Source: an uncultured Collinsella sp.
GTDB taxonomy: Bacteria; Actinomycetota; Coriobacteriia; Coriobacteriales; Coriobacteriaceae
DNA: 6,172 bases
Reading direction: 5' to 3'
Assembly (NCBI GenBank): GCA_902468045.1
Contig: CABQXG010000091.1
Coordinates: forward strand, 1 to 6,172
This document shows, one piece after another, positions 6,080 through 6,172 of this stretch. Position 1 is the first letter of the stretch, and every line of letters begins with the position of its first letter. The translations under genes were made by a program, and so were the position numbers. The notes below the pieces were generated by a model that was given only the letters and a program-made list of their open reading frames with translations, ran no database searches and was not told where the DNA came from.

Positions 6080-6172
6080 GTGGGCGAACCGAAGATCGTG
6101 GTGGTCGACTACCACAAGGGCAACTTGTCGAGCGTTGCGCGCGGGCTTGCGCGCGCCGGTGCCGCCGCCTGC
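6080..6172 (+). CDS. hisH: Imidazole glycerol phosphate synthase, glutaminase subunit (5' end only)
   Basis: Only the first 31 codons are present; the gene runs off the window. They read from a GTG start as MGEPKIVVVDYHKGN followed by LSSVARGLARAG, which matches the start of HisH (usually IAIIDYGxGNLRSVxxALxxxG). HisH is the class I glutamine amidotransferase that feeds ammonia to HisF in making imidazole glycerol phosphate and AICAR. The catalytic Cys-His-Glu triad lies beyond the window. HK replaces the usual Gly-x in the DYGxGN motif. Its place right after hisB agrees with the common hisBHAF order. It is separated from hisB by a palindrome-bearing gap, so it may be expressed at a lower level. 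Confidence 0.88.
   Translation, partial: MGEPKIVVVDYHKGNLSSVARGLARAGAAAC

Overview
The window holds most of a histidine biosynthesis operon on the + strand, preceded by one sugar-isomerase-like gene. The DNA is GC-rich, with G or C at most third codon positions and Shine-Dalgarno sites ahead of every gene. A single HisZ-HisG polypeptide, the order hisZG-hisD-hisC-hisB-hisH and the protein style suggest a Coriobacteriia actinomycete, most likely Collinsella or a close relative. That assignment comes from family memory, not from a search.

Layout. At 29-865 is a xylose-isomerase-like TIM-barrel protein with an intact E/D/H/E metal site; its substrate is unknown and nothing ties it to histidine synthesis. 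At 866-1034 is a 169-base gap with a weak -10-like box and a perfect 10-bp hairpin, probably the his leader. At 1035-2750 is a fused HisZ-HisG. At 2751-2856 is a 106-base spacer with a GC-rich, terminator-like hairpin. At 2857-4293 is hisD, at 4295-5410 hisC and at 5411-5998 hisB, packed with 0-1 base between them and so probably translationally coupled. At 5999-6079 is a spacer carrying a long imperfect palindrome that looks like a dispersed REP-type repeat. From 6080 to the window edge are the first 31 codons of hisH, with a GTG start.

How the genes work together. HisZG makes phosphoribosyl-ATP from ATP and PRPP (step 1). HisH, with a HisF expected downstream, makes imidazole glycerol phosphate. 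HisB dehydrates that product, HisC transaminates imidazole acetol phosphate, and HisD oxidises histidinol to histidine. HisA, HisF, HisI/HisE and histidinol-phosphate phosphatase are not in the window.

Nothing here looks like a wholly new system. The points most worth a second look are the HisZ-HisG fusion, a cysteine cluster (C-x4-C-x2-C) inside its HisG half, an unusual C-terminal tail on HisD, and hairpins in all three non-coding gaps of the locus.
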